This document shows positions 9,716 to 19,163 of a stretch of DNA of 50,859 bases, piece by piece. Within the stretch, counting starts at the first letter, position 1; each line of letters opens with the position of its first letter. The notes beneath the pieces were generated by a model. The model did no database searches, was not told the origin of the DNA, and saw nothing but the letters and a program-made list of their open reading frames with translations. The position numbers and the translations under genes were made by a program. Source of the stretch: Bacteroidota bacterium. Lineage in GTDB: Bacteria > Bacteroidota > Bacteroidia > AKYH767-A > OLB10. The DNA lies in contig JADKJB010000031.1 in NCBI GenBank assembly GCA_016722525.1, positions 1 through 50,859 of the forward strand, read 5' to 3'.

Positions 9716-11599
9716 GTGCACGCTTTATCTTTTTTATTTTCAGCAATTGCAATGGTATCTTGCAAGTCGCTAAATCTTCGTATTGCTGAAAATTATTTCG
9801 ATCAATACGCATATTCTAAAGCAATTCCTAAGTATGAGAAAGTATTAAGAAAGGATTACGTTCCTCTTGCTGCAACTCATCTTGCTGAGTCTTATCGTAA
9901 AACAGGAAACTCTCTAAAAGCTGAAATCTGGTACAAGCGAATTGTTAAATCACCACAAGTTACTTTGCAAGACAAACTTGATCTGGCAGAAGTTTTAATG
10001 GAAAACGGTAAGTACCTTGAAGCCAAAATTTGGTATTTGGAATATCTCAAATTTAATGCTTCTGACAAAAAGGTGAAGCGGATGATTCAGGCTTGCGATT
10101 CCACTCATTTGTTTTTTGTTGATACGCTAACCTATGAAATTTCATTGCTTAAAATAAATAGAGATTTAGAATCAAATTTTAGTCCTGCTTTTTATAAACA
10201 GGGTTTGGTTTTCTTGTCGGATCGTACAGCACCGGGCAAAAATAAAGATCGGAGTGAATGGACTGGCAAAGAGTACCTGGATCTTTTTTACACCCGTCGA
10301 ATTGATATAGATAATTGGCTGGAACCGGAATTATTGAAAGGCGACATCAATGGTTTGTATGATGAAGGACCTGCAGTTTTCTCAAAGGATAATACTACCA
10401 TCTATTTTACTCGCAATGATTATTCCGGAGACGTTGTAGAGAAGAACAACAAAGATATAAGTCTGTTGAAATTGTATTATGGTAAACTTTATGGCAATCA
10501 GTGGAAATTGGAAACACAAATGCCTTTTAATAGTAATGAATACTCTGTAGGCCACCCGGCTTTAAGTCCTGACGGCAGGACCATGTATTTTGTTTCAGAT
10601 AAGCCGTGGGGTTATGGAGGAACGGACATTTATAAAGTTTCCATGGCGAATGGCAAATGGTCTGAACCCGAAAACCTGGGCACCTCAATAAATTCAGAAG
10701 GTAATGAGATGTTTCCGTTTGTTGCAGCGGATTCTGTTTTGTATTTTGCTTCCGATGGCCATATAGGACTGGGCGGTCTGGATATTTTTTCTTCCTTCTG
10801 GGATGGTCTGAAATGGTCTAAAGCTGAAAATCTGCAACACCCTATCAATTCTTCTAAAGATGATTTTGGTTTTATTATTGATTCTGTAAACGCCGGCGGT
10901 TATTTTACTTCAAATAGGATAAAAAATAGTGACAAAATATTTGGATTCAAAAAGAATCCTCCGATTTATTTATTCCAACTTTTAGTTACTGATAAAAAAA
11001 CATCTAAACCAATTAAATCTTTTAGTCTGGAATCATTCACTGCCTCTGGTGGAAATAAAATAAATGTTGCTGGTGTTAATGGTGAAGCTAATATGAACCT
11101 TGCAACAAATACCGACTATAAGTTGATTGTTAAAAGTGCAGGCTATTATGCTAAGCTAATCAGTTTTTCAACTGTTGGAAAAAGAAAGTCCGAAACTATT
11201 GAAAATTCTATTTCACTGGATAAAATTGAACTCAATAAAGCAATAGTTTGGAAATCGATTCTGTTCAATAAAAAGGATACTAAGATTTCTGTAAAAACAG
11301 AACAGGCTCTCGATTCACTTTTTACTATTCTCGAACTTAATCCTGCTATTCAAATTGAAATAGCATCACATACTGATTCACGAGGTTCATTTGTGGATAA
11401 TATGAATATTTCCAGAAAAAGATCCGATGAAATTGCCATGTATCTTATTAATAAAGGAATAAATCCGCCTCGATTGATTTCAATAGGCTATGGTGAAGGC
11501 AAACTACTTAATTATTGTCGCGATGGTGTGCTTTGTCTTGAGGAAGATCATCAGGTCAATAATCGAGTTGAAATATCAGTAATTGGTTTATTGAAGTAG
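9716..11599 (+). CDS. PorE-like lipoprotein: TPR, WD40-like, CNA/CarboxypepD-like and OmpA domains
   Basis: About 627 residues. N-terminal TPR-like helices (about 20-125; NYFDQYAYSKAIPKYEKVL) precede a WD40-like PD40 beta-propeller (about 140-400; ALSPDGRTMYFVSDKPWGYGG, YFASDGHIGLGGLD). A small beta domain with a TSKPIKSFSLES start follows, then a C-terminal OmpA peptidoglycan-binding domain (about 510-625; IEIASHTDSRGS, NISRKRSDEIAMYL, NNRVEISV). This order matches PorE of T9SS, which links the secretion machine to peptidoglycan, and relatives found beside porP/sprF genes. A lipobox-like AMVSC lies near residue 16. The start is uncertain: the GTG gives a signal without positive charges, whereas an ATG at 9699 in another frame would give MYFRNK followed by the same hydrophobic stretch, so one base may be wrong near 9735. 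Confidence 0.88.
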   Translation: MHALSFLFSAIAMVSCKSLNLRIAENYFDQYAYSKAIPKYEKVLRKDYVPLAATHLAESYRKTGNSLKAEIWYKRIVKSPQVTLQDKLDLAEVLMENGKYLEAKIWYLEYLKFNASDKKVKRMIQACDSTHLFFVDTLTYEISLLKINRDLESNFSPAFYKQGLVFLSDRTAPGKNKDRSEWTGKEYLDLFYTRRIDIDNWLEPELLKGDINGLYDEGPAVFSKDNTTIYFTRNDYSGDVVEKNNKDISLLKLYYGKLYGNQWKLETQMPFNSNEYSVGHPALSPDGRTMYFVSDKPWGYGGTDIYKVSMANGKWSEPENLGTSINSEGNEMFPFVAADSVLYFASDGHIGLGGLDIFSSFWDGLKWSKAENLQHPINSSKDDFGFIIDSVNAGGYFTSNRIKNSDKIFGFKKNPPIYLFQLLVTDKKTSKPIKSFSLESFTASGGNKINVAGVNGEANMNLATNTDYKLIVKSAGYYAKLISFSTVGKRKSETIENSISLDKIELNKAIVWKSILFNKKDTKISVKTEQALDSLFTILELNPAIQIEIASHTDSRGSFVDNMNISRKRSDEIAMYLINKGINPPRLISIGYGEGKLLNYCRDGVLCLEEDHQVNNRVEISVIGLLK

Positions 11600-11616
11600 T
11601 AATTTTTCTTTTTTTT

Positions 11617-12882
11617 ATGCAAACATCAATTCCCCTTGCCGAGCGTATAAGGCCTGTAACTCTTGATGCAGTAGCAGGTCAGAAACACCTTGTTGGAGAA
11701 GGTAAAATTCTGAGAAAAATTATTGGTGGTGGTGTATTGCCGTCGATAATTTTATGGGGACCACCCGGAGTTGGCAAAACTACCATTGCCCGGATTCTGG
11801 CCAACCATTTTAAACTTCCATTTTATGCCCTTAGTGCCGTAAATTCAGGAGTGAAAGAAGTGCGGGAAGTAATTGCTAAAGCTAAAGAACAGGGTCAAGC
11901 AATTTTGTTTCTCGATGAAATTCATCGTTTTTCTAAGTCGCAACAGGATTCATTATTGGCTGCTGTCGAGAGCGGAATCATTCGTTTGATTGGTGCCACC
12001 ACAGAAAATCCCTCTTTTGAAATTATTCAGCCTCTGCTTTCACGATCTCAGGTTTACATTTTAGAAGAGTTGGGAAAAGAAGATTTGTTGGAGATTTTAA
12101 ATAGAGCCATCCACACAGATCTGAACTTAAAAAATAAGAACATTGAACTTAAGGAAATAGAAAAGTTGCTGTTGCTCTCCGGTGGAGATGCCAGAAAACT
12201 TCTGAATTTATTTGAGCTCGTTGTGAATGCATCAAAAACAAATAATGTTGTATTTACTAACGATTTAGTTACAGAGATAGCGTCACAAAAAACTGCTTTC
12301 TATGATAAAACAGGAGAGCAACACTATGACATTATTTCTGCCTTTATTAAATCGATTCGGGGAAGCGACCCTAATGGAGCTGTTTATTGGCTGGCCAGAA
12401 TGATAGAAGGAGGGGAGGAGCCTAAATTTATTGCTCGCCGAATGCTGATTTTGGCTTCTGAGGATATAGGAATTGCTAATCCAACGGCACTGGTATTGGC
12501 CAATAGCTGCTTTCAGGCTGTTGATGTGATAGGTTATCCTGAAAGCGATTTGATTCTTGCTCAAACTGCAATTTATCTCGCTACTTCTGATAAAAGTAAT
12601 TCTGTTCTTTTAGCTATCAAATCAGCAAAGTCTACAGTCCGTGAAACCGGTGATCTTGCAGTTCCTATTCACCTCAGAAATGCTCCTACTAAGTTGATGA
12701 AGGATTTGAATTATGGAGTGGGTTATAAATATGCACATGATTTTTCAGGCAATTTTGCCATCCAGGAGTATCTTCCCGATTCCATTTCTAATACCCGATT
12801 TTATAGCCCCGGTGTCAATGAACGTGAAAAAGCGGCTCAATCTTGGCTGCAACGCAACTGGAAAGGTAAATACAACTATTAA
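11617..12882 (+). CDS. rarA: Replication-associated recombination ATPase RarA
   Basis: 421 residues, normal for RarA/MgsA (related to eukaryotic WRNIP1). The N-terminus PLAERIRPVTLDAVAGQKHL is typical of the family. The AAA+ core has Walker A GPPGVGKT (about residue 49), Walker B LFLDEIHRF and sensor GATTENPSFE, and the C-terminal half has the RarA tetramerisation region (DPNGAVYWLARMIEGGE, EDIGIANPTA). RarA acts at stalled replication forks and gaps, interacting with SSB. It begins 17 bases after the PorE-like gene, behind a T-rich stretch, and is probably read through from that operon, although its function is unrelated. The reading frame is intact. Confidence 0.96.
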   Translation: MQTSIPLAERIRPVTLDAVAGQKHLVGEGKILRKIIGGGVLPSIILWGPPGVGKTTIARILANHFKLPFYALSAVNSGVKEVREVIAKAKEQGQAILFLDEIHRFSKSQQDSLLAAVESGIIRLIGATTENPSFEIIQPLLSRSQVYILEELGKEDLLEILNRAIHTDLNLKNKNIELKEIEKLLLLSGGDARKLLNLFELVVNASKTNNVVFTNDLVTEIASQKTAFYDKTGEQHYDIISAFIKSIRGSDPNGAVYWLARMIEGGEEPKFIARRMLILASEDIGIANPTALVLANSCFQAVDVIGYPESDLILAQTAIYLATSDKSNSVLLAIKSAKSTVRETGDLAVPIHLRNAPTKLMKDLNYGVGYKYAHDFSGNFAIQEYLPDSISNTRFYSPGVNEREKAAQSWLQRNWKGKYNY

Positions 12883-12945
12883 GTATTCAACATTCTTTGT
12901 TTGAAACTCCTGTGAAATGTCAATAAAATGAAGCTGTAGGTTTAC

Positions 12946-12953
12946 TATTTTTG
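12946..12953 (+). promoter_or_regulatory. Candidate -7 box of a Bacteroidota-type promoter
   Basis: TATTTTTG fits TAnnTTTG and lies 37 bases before the ATG at 12991, in the 108-base gap after rarA. No good -33 TTG is seen at the usual distance, so the call is weak. Confidence 0.3.
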
Positions 12954-12990
12954 CTAAATAATACTACCATTTCAAGCAAATTTTTTTATA

Positions 12991-15678
12991 ATGCAATTTA
13001 TTATTCAAAAAGCTTTATTTCGATTAAAGCCTGTTTTATTTTTTTTACTATCGGGTATTTCTCCATGCTGTTTTCTCACTGGCAATGCATCACCATTAAA
13101 AGCTAATTTATTTACTAATTGTAGTATTGATTCCTTTGTTGTGGTGAATCCACTTTGTAATGCAATTTGTTCGGGTGAAATTCAGGTTTTTGCTCAGGGA
13201 AGCGGAACGTTGTTTTACCAGTGGCCTCAAATTCCTGGTGCAGGATCCGCAATGGTTAGCGGGCTCTGTGCCGGCACCTATTCTGTTATAATTACCGATT
13301 CAGCTGGTTGTATCAGCATGGATTCTGTAACAATTTCAGAACCACCTCCCATTCTTTTTGACCTTCTTACTACAACTACTACTTGCCCCGGTGCTTGTTC
13401 AGGTTCTGTTTCTGTGATACCATTTGATACTATTCCATACACCTTTAGTTGGCCGGGTTTTGTTTCTTCCAGTCCTATTTTGGGAGGGCTTTGTACAGGC
13501 TCTTATACTGTTATTGTAACCGATCCTCAAGGTTGTAGTGCAATAGGATCTGCTTCTGTATTATATGATCCTCCCTTTCAGCTTTCTTTCAGTACAGTTC
13601 CTGCAACTTGTGTGTCATTTTGTGATGGCACAGCAACAGTAACGGCAAGCGGCAGCGGTCCCTTTATTTACCAGTGGCAAACAGGTCCTATCCAAAGTGC
13701 TGCAACTGCAACCGGACTTTGTCAAGGTCTTTATTCAGTCTTTGTAACCGATTCAAATGGGTGTGTAGTTTCAGATACAGTCAGAATTGGTTTAATACCT
13801 TCACCTCTTACTTCCTCTGTTTTAATTGAACCATCATGTTTTGGTAGTTGCGATGGCACTGCCGAGGTGGTCATTCTCTTCCTGGAAATTATAGTTATCA
13901 ATGGAATACAAATCCCATTCAGGATTCCTCTGTTGCTACCGGACTGTGTGCTTCCATGTACATGGTTCAGGTTACAGAATTAACTATTGGCTGTGTATTT
14001 ATTGACTCTGTTGAAGTATTAAATCCAGAACCTACCTTGCTTTCTTTTACTACTACAAGTTCGGAGTGTGTTAATTTTTGTTCCGGTTCCGCTTCCGTTC
14101 AATCATCAGGACCGGCACCTTTTACTTACTTGTGGCAAAATGGAGCAACTAGTTCTTTTATTGACTCTATCTGTCCGGGAATATATGAAGTAACCGTGAC
14201 CGATTCTTTGGGATGCGCCAGCACAGGATCTGTTGAAGTAGTTGCTAGAGAGGTGTTATTTAATACTGTTAATGCATCCTGCAATAATTTGTGTAATGGT
14301 GAAGCAGAAGTGATTTTACCTTCAGGATCATGGCAAATTAATTGGAATACTATTCCGGTTCAAAACACTACGGTGATATCAGGTTTGTGTGGAGGTAGCT
14401 ATTCCATTCTTATGGTTGACTCTTCCGGCTGTATACTCTCTGATTCTATTGAAATACTGATTGAGCAACCGATTCTTTCCAATATTTTAACTCAACCAGT
14501 CACTTGCTTATCCGCATGTGATGGTGCTGTTTCAGTTTCAGCCGTTGGCAATGGCCCCTTTTCATTTACATGGAACACCAATCCAGTACAGTTAACTGAT
14601 TCTTTGTTTCAGTTGTGTGAAGGAGTTTATTTAGTTACCATTGTTGACTCTTTGGGTTGTTCAAAAATTGACACGGCCGTTGTGATCGGTCCGGATACCT
14701 TAACATTTTCTTTTACCTCTATGGTAAACAGTTGTACCGGTGTTTGTGATGCAAGTGCTGTTATTTTTCCCTCAGCACCCGGAGGTTATATATACAAATG
14801 GTTTACTTCGCCGATTCAATATGGTGCCGCTGCCTTTGGTTTATGTCCGGATTATACTTTAGTTGAAATCACAACTAGTGCCGGCTGTATTTATTTTGAT
14901 TCTGTTTTGGTTATTGATCCAAATCCGGTTTTTGTTGTGATGAATTCAGATGCTATTACATGTGCAGGCGATTGCGATGGTTCTGTGGGCTGTGTTGCAT
15001 TGGGTGGAAATCCCGGTTATACCTATGAATGGTCTATAGGAATATCTTCTCCGCAAGTATTTAATTTATGCTCTGGAATGTATACGGTAACGGTTACTGA
15101 TGCTTCAGGCTGTACTAAACAGAATAGTATTGAATTGATAGAGCCTGATTCCATTTTTATTTCATTTGCAGTTACCGACGCCTCCTGTATTTCCTGTAGC
15201 GATGGCTCCATTACAGCTACAGTTACCGGTGGTGTTCGTGACTATTCCTATTTCTGGAATTCAGGTAGTAGTGTGGATAGTATTATCTCAAGTATTCTTC
15301 CTGGAATTTATCAGCTCTGTGTTTCTGATTTTAATTCTTGTTTGTATTGCCAATCAACTACAGTTTCTTTTTTGAATTCAGTAGCTAACTTGGGTCTCGA
15401 AACAATTAATGTTTCCTTATTTCCTAACCTTTTCAGACAAAGCTGTCTTGCAAATTTTAGGATTATTTCAGAATGATTCTGATATGCTGCAGTTGGAAAT
15501 ACTCGATCTTTCCGGCCGCAAAATTAATTCTGTTGAAATTGAAAATTTTACCCGCAATGCCAATCAGGCTGGTTTTGTTTTAACTAACCACGGCACAGCG
15601 CCCGGAATTTATTTTTATAGACTAATTGCTGAGAATCGTGTTTTGCAAAGTGGGAAAATTGTAATTGCACCAAAATAG
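12991..15678 (+). pseudogene. T9SS-exported repeat protein with four-cysteine SprB-like repeats (two frame breaks)
   Basis: One gene of about 895 codons, seen as three open pieces: 12991-13983, 13848-15476 and 15409-15678. Residues 1-35 form a signal-peptide-like start. Ten repeats of about 75 residues follow, each with C..xC.G near its start (CNAIC, CPGAC, CVSFC, CFGSC, CVNFC, CNNLC, CLSAC, CTGVC, CAGDC and a variant CISC), then a GLC.G.Y.V segment and a terminal TDS.GC. The last 85 residues are a type A T9SS sorting domain (LEILDLSGRKI, APGIYFYRL, LQSGKIVI). Breaks lie near 13870 (CDGTAEV to LPGNYSYQW) and near 15430 (SLFPN to FSDKAVL, one base lost). Both are single-base changes that restore perfect homology, so the gene is probably intact in the organism. 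It is a secreted, cell-surface structural or adhesive protein; the ligand is unknown. Confidence 0.8.
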
Positions 15679-15682
15679 TGAA

Positions 15683-16699
15683 ATGAATTTAAAAGAAAAC
15701 ATATCGTTAAAGCAATACAACACTTTTGGTATTGATGTATTGGCATCTTATTTTGCTACCTTTTCAAATACTGCCGAGTTAGCGACCCTACTTTCCGATT
15801 TTAGCACCCAACAGTTACCAAAACTCGTCCTGGGTGGTGGAAGTAATATTCTTTTTACTAGAAATTTCGATGGTTTGGTGCTGAAAAATGAAATTCAGGG
15901 AATTGAAGTTATTGAGGAAGATGCTTCAGGTTGGTTGGTAAAAGCAGGAGCAGGAATAAATTGGCATAGTTTCGTTACATGGTGTATTGATAAAGGTTAT
16001 GCCGGCATTGAAAACTTGTCACTTATTCCCGGTAATGTGGGTGCATCGCCAATACAAAATATAGGTGCTTATGGCGTTGAACAAAAAGATTCTTTTCATC
16101 AGCTGGAAGCTGTTGATATTTTGTCCGGTGAAAAGTTATTGTTCAATAAGGAGGAATGTGATTTTGGCTACCGTGATAGTATCTTCAAAAGAATTTTTAA
16201 AGGGAAGTTAATAATTACTTCAGTGACATTTGCGTTAAAAAGAATTCCTGATTTTAATACCACTTACGGTGCCATTGATCAGGAATTAAAAAAAATGGGA
16301 GTAACCAGCCTTTCTATTAAAAGTATCAGTGAAGCAGTTTGTAATATACGGCGAAGTAAACTGCCTAATCCAGCTGTCATAGGAAATGCCGGTAGTTTTT
16401 TTAAAAATCCTGAAGTTAGTAATTCGGTTTTTAATGCTTTGAAAATTTCTTTCCCGGGAATTGTTGGGTATGAATTGGCAAGTGGCAATTTTAAATTAGC
16501 TGCAGGTTGGCTGATTGAACAGTGTGGATGGAAAGGGAAAAGAGTCGGGAATACAGGTTCACACAAAGATCAGGCGCTTGTTTTAATCAATTATGGTAAC
16601 GCCAGTGGAACTGAAATATGGGATTTGGCAATGAGCATTCAGGCATCCGTGAAAGATAAGTTTGACGTTTTGATTGAGCCCGAAGTAAATATTATGTGA
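15683..16699 (+). CDS. murB: UDP-N-acetylenolpyruvoylglucosamine reductase MurB
   Basis: About 338 residues, normal for type I MurB. It reduces UDP-GlcNAc-enolpyruvate to UDP-MurNAc with NADPH and FAD in cytoplasmic peptidoglycan precursor synthesis. The start MNLKENISLKQYNTFGID is typical, and the ATG at 15683 is preferred to a TTG at 15665 that would overlap the upstream stop. FAD-site motifs are GGGSNILF and SLIPGNVGASPIQNIGAYG, followed by YRDSIFK, GNAGSFFKNP, AAGWLIEQCGWKG and the C-terminal EPEVNIM. The stop overlaps by 8 bases the stop of the histidine kinase gene on the other strand, so the two genes run into each other with no room for a shared terminator. Confidence 0.97.
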   Translation: MNLKENISLKQYNTFGIDVLASYFATFSNTAELATLLSDFSTQQLPKLVLGGGSNILFTRNFDGLVLKNEIQGIEVIEEDASGWLVKAGAGINWHSFVTWCIDKGYAGIENLSLIPGNVGASPIQNIGAYGVEQKDSFHQLEAVDILSGEKLLFNKEECDFGYRDSIFKRIFKGKLIITSVTFALKRIPDFNTTYGAIDQELKKMGVTSLSIKSISEAVCNIRRSKLPNPAVIGNAGSFFKNPEVSNSVFNALKISFPGIVGYELASGNFKLAAGWLIEQCGWKGKRVGNTGSHKDQALVLINYGNASGTEIWDLAMSIQASVKDKFDVLIEPEVNIM

Positions 16700-19025
16700 G
16701 ACCCGTAAGCGCCTTTAACTGATCAATGGTCAGTTGATAGATTGTTTTTAAATCCGCGACCATTTTTTCGTTTTCAGTTGGGATTTTTTCTGATGCAGCA
16801 ATTTCCATTTGTTTGCAAATTTCCGCTACTTGTTTTGCCCCAAGGTTTAAGGAGGAACCTTTTAATTTGTGCGCAGCCTGACCAATTCCTTCAAAATCAT
16901 TTTTAGATACTGCATTTTCTATAATCGATATGGAGTCTTTTGACTGCTCTGCATATAAAGTAATTAACTGTTTCATGAATTCGGTATCATCATTTCCCAT
17001 TTCCACCAATCGGTTAAATAATTTCATATCGATCAAGATATCCACTGAGGATGTTATTGGATTTTTTGAGTTAGAATTATCAGTTGTTGGATGGTTCCCA
17101 ATCCACTTGAATATCATTGACCTGAAATCTTCTATTTTAAGTGGCTTGGCAATGTAATCACTCATTCCTGCATGAAGGCATTTTTCCCTGTCTCCTTCCA
17201 TGGCAAATGCTGTCATGGCTATTATTATTGGTGATGAAGGGCTTTCTCTGTTTGATTTAATTTTTTTAGTCGCTTCCAGTCCATCAAGAATCGGCATTTG
17301 AACATCCATAAAGATTAAATCGTATTTGTTGCTGAATGCCTTTTGAACCGCTTCTTCCCCATTGTTCACCACTTCAGGCTCATAGCCCAATTGTTGTAAA
17401 GCAATTCGTGCTATTTTTTGATTGATGATATTATCCTCAGCGATCAAAATGTGCAATGGAATCATTTTAGCCATTTCAGATGAGGCAATTTTTTTCTCAT
17501 TGCCGGAAATAACATCTGCGATCAGTTCATTGAAGAGGAGAGAGGATGGAATTTCTTGAATAATTTTAACTATAAATTTGCTTGATTTTTCAGAAACAAC
17601 ATGACCTGAAGCAGCTTTTTGATTGAACCCAAGTATTGGAATCGGAATTCTTTCTGCATACAAAATGTGCAATTGATTTAAGCATTCATCAAGATCAAGG
17701 GAGGTAGAATTAAAATCGATAATTAAAATTGAATGCTGATTTCTTTTTAGGTTGGATAGCACTTCTGAGATAGATTCAACTATATTTATCTCCGCCTTCC
17801 AATCTGAGACATATGAAGTAATTTTTGATTTCAAAAATTCATTATCACTCAGCAGAAGTATTTTCGATCCGGGTTTTAATTTGTTCTTGATTCCTTCGGC
17901 TTTGGCATCTGGCTCCGGCGATCGTTCAGCTCTGATAGTAAAATAAAATACAGACCCTTTCCCGGGCTCACTCTCTACCCAGATTTTTCCGTTCATCAAT
18001 TCTGTCAATCTTGCACTAATAGCCAAACCCAATCCGGTACCTCCATACTTTCTGAAAGTAGATGCATCTGCCTGGGAAAAAGATTTAAATAGCTTGTCAA
18101 TTTGAGTTGCTGTCATTCCAACACCGGTATCTTTGACTGCAAATTTGATCTCTTCCAGGCCATTGACTTCTTTCTCAAGAGATACATTGACTTCGATTTT
18201 GCCATTGCTGGTGAACTTTACTGCATTTCCGACAAGGTTCACAAGTATTTGTCGTAAACGGGCCTTGTCACCTTTTATATATGGCGAAAGCAAAGGATCA
18301 ATTGAATAGGCTAAAGTGTTTTCTTTTTCGAGGGCCTTGTAATGCAGAATCGTAAAAGTCTCTTCAATACTTGTTTTTAATTTGAAAGGTTGGTTTTCTA
18401 ATTCCAGTTTTTCCGATTCTATTCTGGAGAAATCCAAAACATCATTAATAATAGCTAATAAAGCCTCTCCACTTAATTGGATGGAATCAACATATTCTTG
18501 TTGGCGCTCATTGAGAAGAGTGGTATTTAATAAATCCGACATTCCCAAAAGTCCATTTAAGGGTGTGCGAATTTCATGACTCATGGTAGATAGGAATTCT
18601 GACTTTGAGTGAGTAGCTGCTTCTGCAATCTCTTTTGCTTTGATTAACTCTTTTTCAAAATTAATGCGTTCTGTAACTTTCTGCGAAAGCACCGAAACTC
18701 CAATTATAGAATTGGAGTTGGAACTGATAGGGTAGTAGGAAACTTCAAAATGTTCAGTGGTTCCGTCATTATAGCCAATGACCTCATTCTGTCGAATAAG
18801 TGAACCCCTCATGACTTTTGGGATTACCGTATTCCATTTGATTTTATTTTCTTCACTTATATGATCTCTATAGTCTGTTCCCAGAGTAGGAATCTTTCCA
18901 TTTCTTTTATTGCATTCTGTTGAAAAAGCCGTGTTCATTACGGTGATTCGGTTGTTGAAGTCAACGGAAAAAATGGGAGCATCTGTATTTTCAATTACCG
19001 CAGTAACGTTGGATCCTGCCAGCAT
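16692..19025 (-). CDS. Hybrid sensor histidine kinase, C-terminal part (PAS-HisKA-HATPase-REC-REC-HPt)
   Basis: The second part (about 777 codons) of a gene that really starts at 20717. In order: a PAS domain (about 1-125); HisKA with the phospho-acceptor SHEIRTPLNG (about 155); HATPase_c with N box NLVGNAVKF, G1 DTGVGM and G2 GGTGLGLAIS; a degenerate receiver (about 390-515; SDN instead of the acidic pair and no KP); a canonical receiver (about 525-650; LIAEDN, IFMDVQMP with the acceptor Asp, AKPL); and an HPt domain (about 670-765; AAHKLKGSS with the acceptor His). This is an ArcB/BarA-like multistep phosphorelay kinase. No partner response regulator is nearby. The upstream frame is joined by IQKTAQELMLAGSN before residue 1, with a frame break near 19062. 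Confidence 0.92.
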   Translation of the reverse strand: MLAGSNVTAVIENTDAPIFSVDFNNRITVMNTAFSTECNKRNGKIPTLGTDYRDHISEENKIKWNTVIPKVMRGSLIRQNEVIGYNDGTTEHFEVSYYPISSNSNSIIGVSVLSQKVTERINFEKELIKAKEIAEAATHSKSEFLSTMSHEIRTPLNGLLGMSDLLNTTLLNERQQEYVDSIQLSGEALLAIINDVLDFSRIESEKLELENQPFKLKTSIEETFTILHYKALEKENTLAYSIDPLLSPYIKGDKARLRQILVNLVGNAVKFTSNGKIEVNVSLEKEVNGLEEIKFAVKDTGVGMTATQIDKLFKSFSQADASTFRKYGGTGLGLAISARLTELMNGKIWVESEPGKGSVFYFTIRAERSPEPDAKAEGIKNKLKPGSKILLLSDNEFLKSKITSYVSDWKAEINIVESISEVLSNLKRNQHSILIIDFNSTSLDLDECLNQLHILYAERIPIPILGFNQKAASGHVVSEKSSKFIVKIIQEIPSSLLFNELIADVISGNEKKIASSEMAKMIPLHILIAEDNIINQKIARIALQQLGYEPEVVNNGEEAVQKAFSNKYDLIFMDVQMPILDGLEATKKIKSNRESPSSPIIIAMTAFAMEGDREKCLHAGMSDYIAKPLKIEDFRSMIFKWIGNHPTTDNSNSKNPITSSVDILIDMKLFNRLVEMGNDDTEFMKQLITLYAEQSKDSISIIENAVSKNDFEGIGQAAHKLKGSSLNLGAKQVAEICKQMEIAASEKIPTENEKMVADLKTIYQLTIDQLKALTGLT

Positions 19026-19163
19026 TAACTCTTGCGCTGTTTTTTGAATGAAGTTGTATCGTTAATTATAAAAACAACATTTAATTCTTGTTTTGCATTG
19101 GTATAAACTGAATAGTTTGCTTGTGAAAATTTGATTTTTCCTCGTTTGTCGATAAGGCGGAAT

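Noticed and set aside
9716..11599. Calling the OmpA protein an ordinary porin-type OmpA
   Set aside because: It lacks an N-terminal beta-barrel and has TPR and WD40-like domains before the OmpA C-terminal domain, as PorE-like proteins do.
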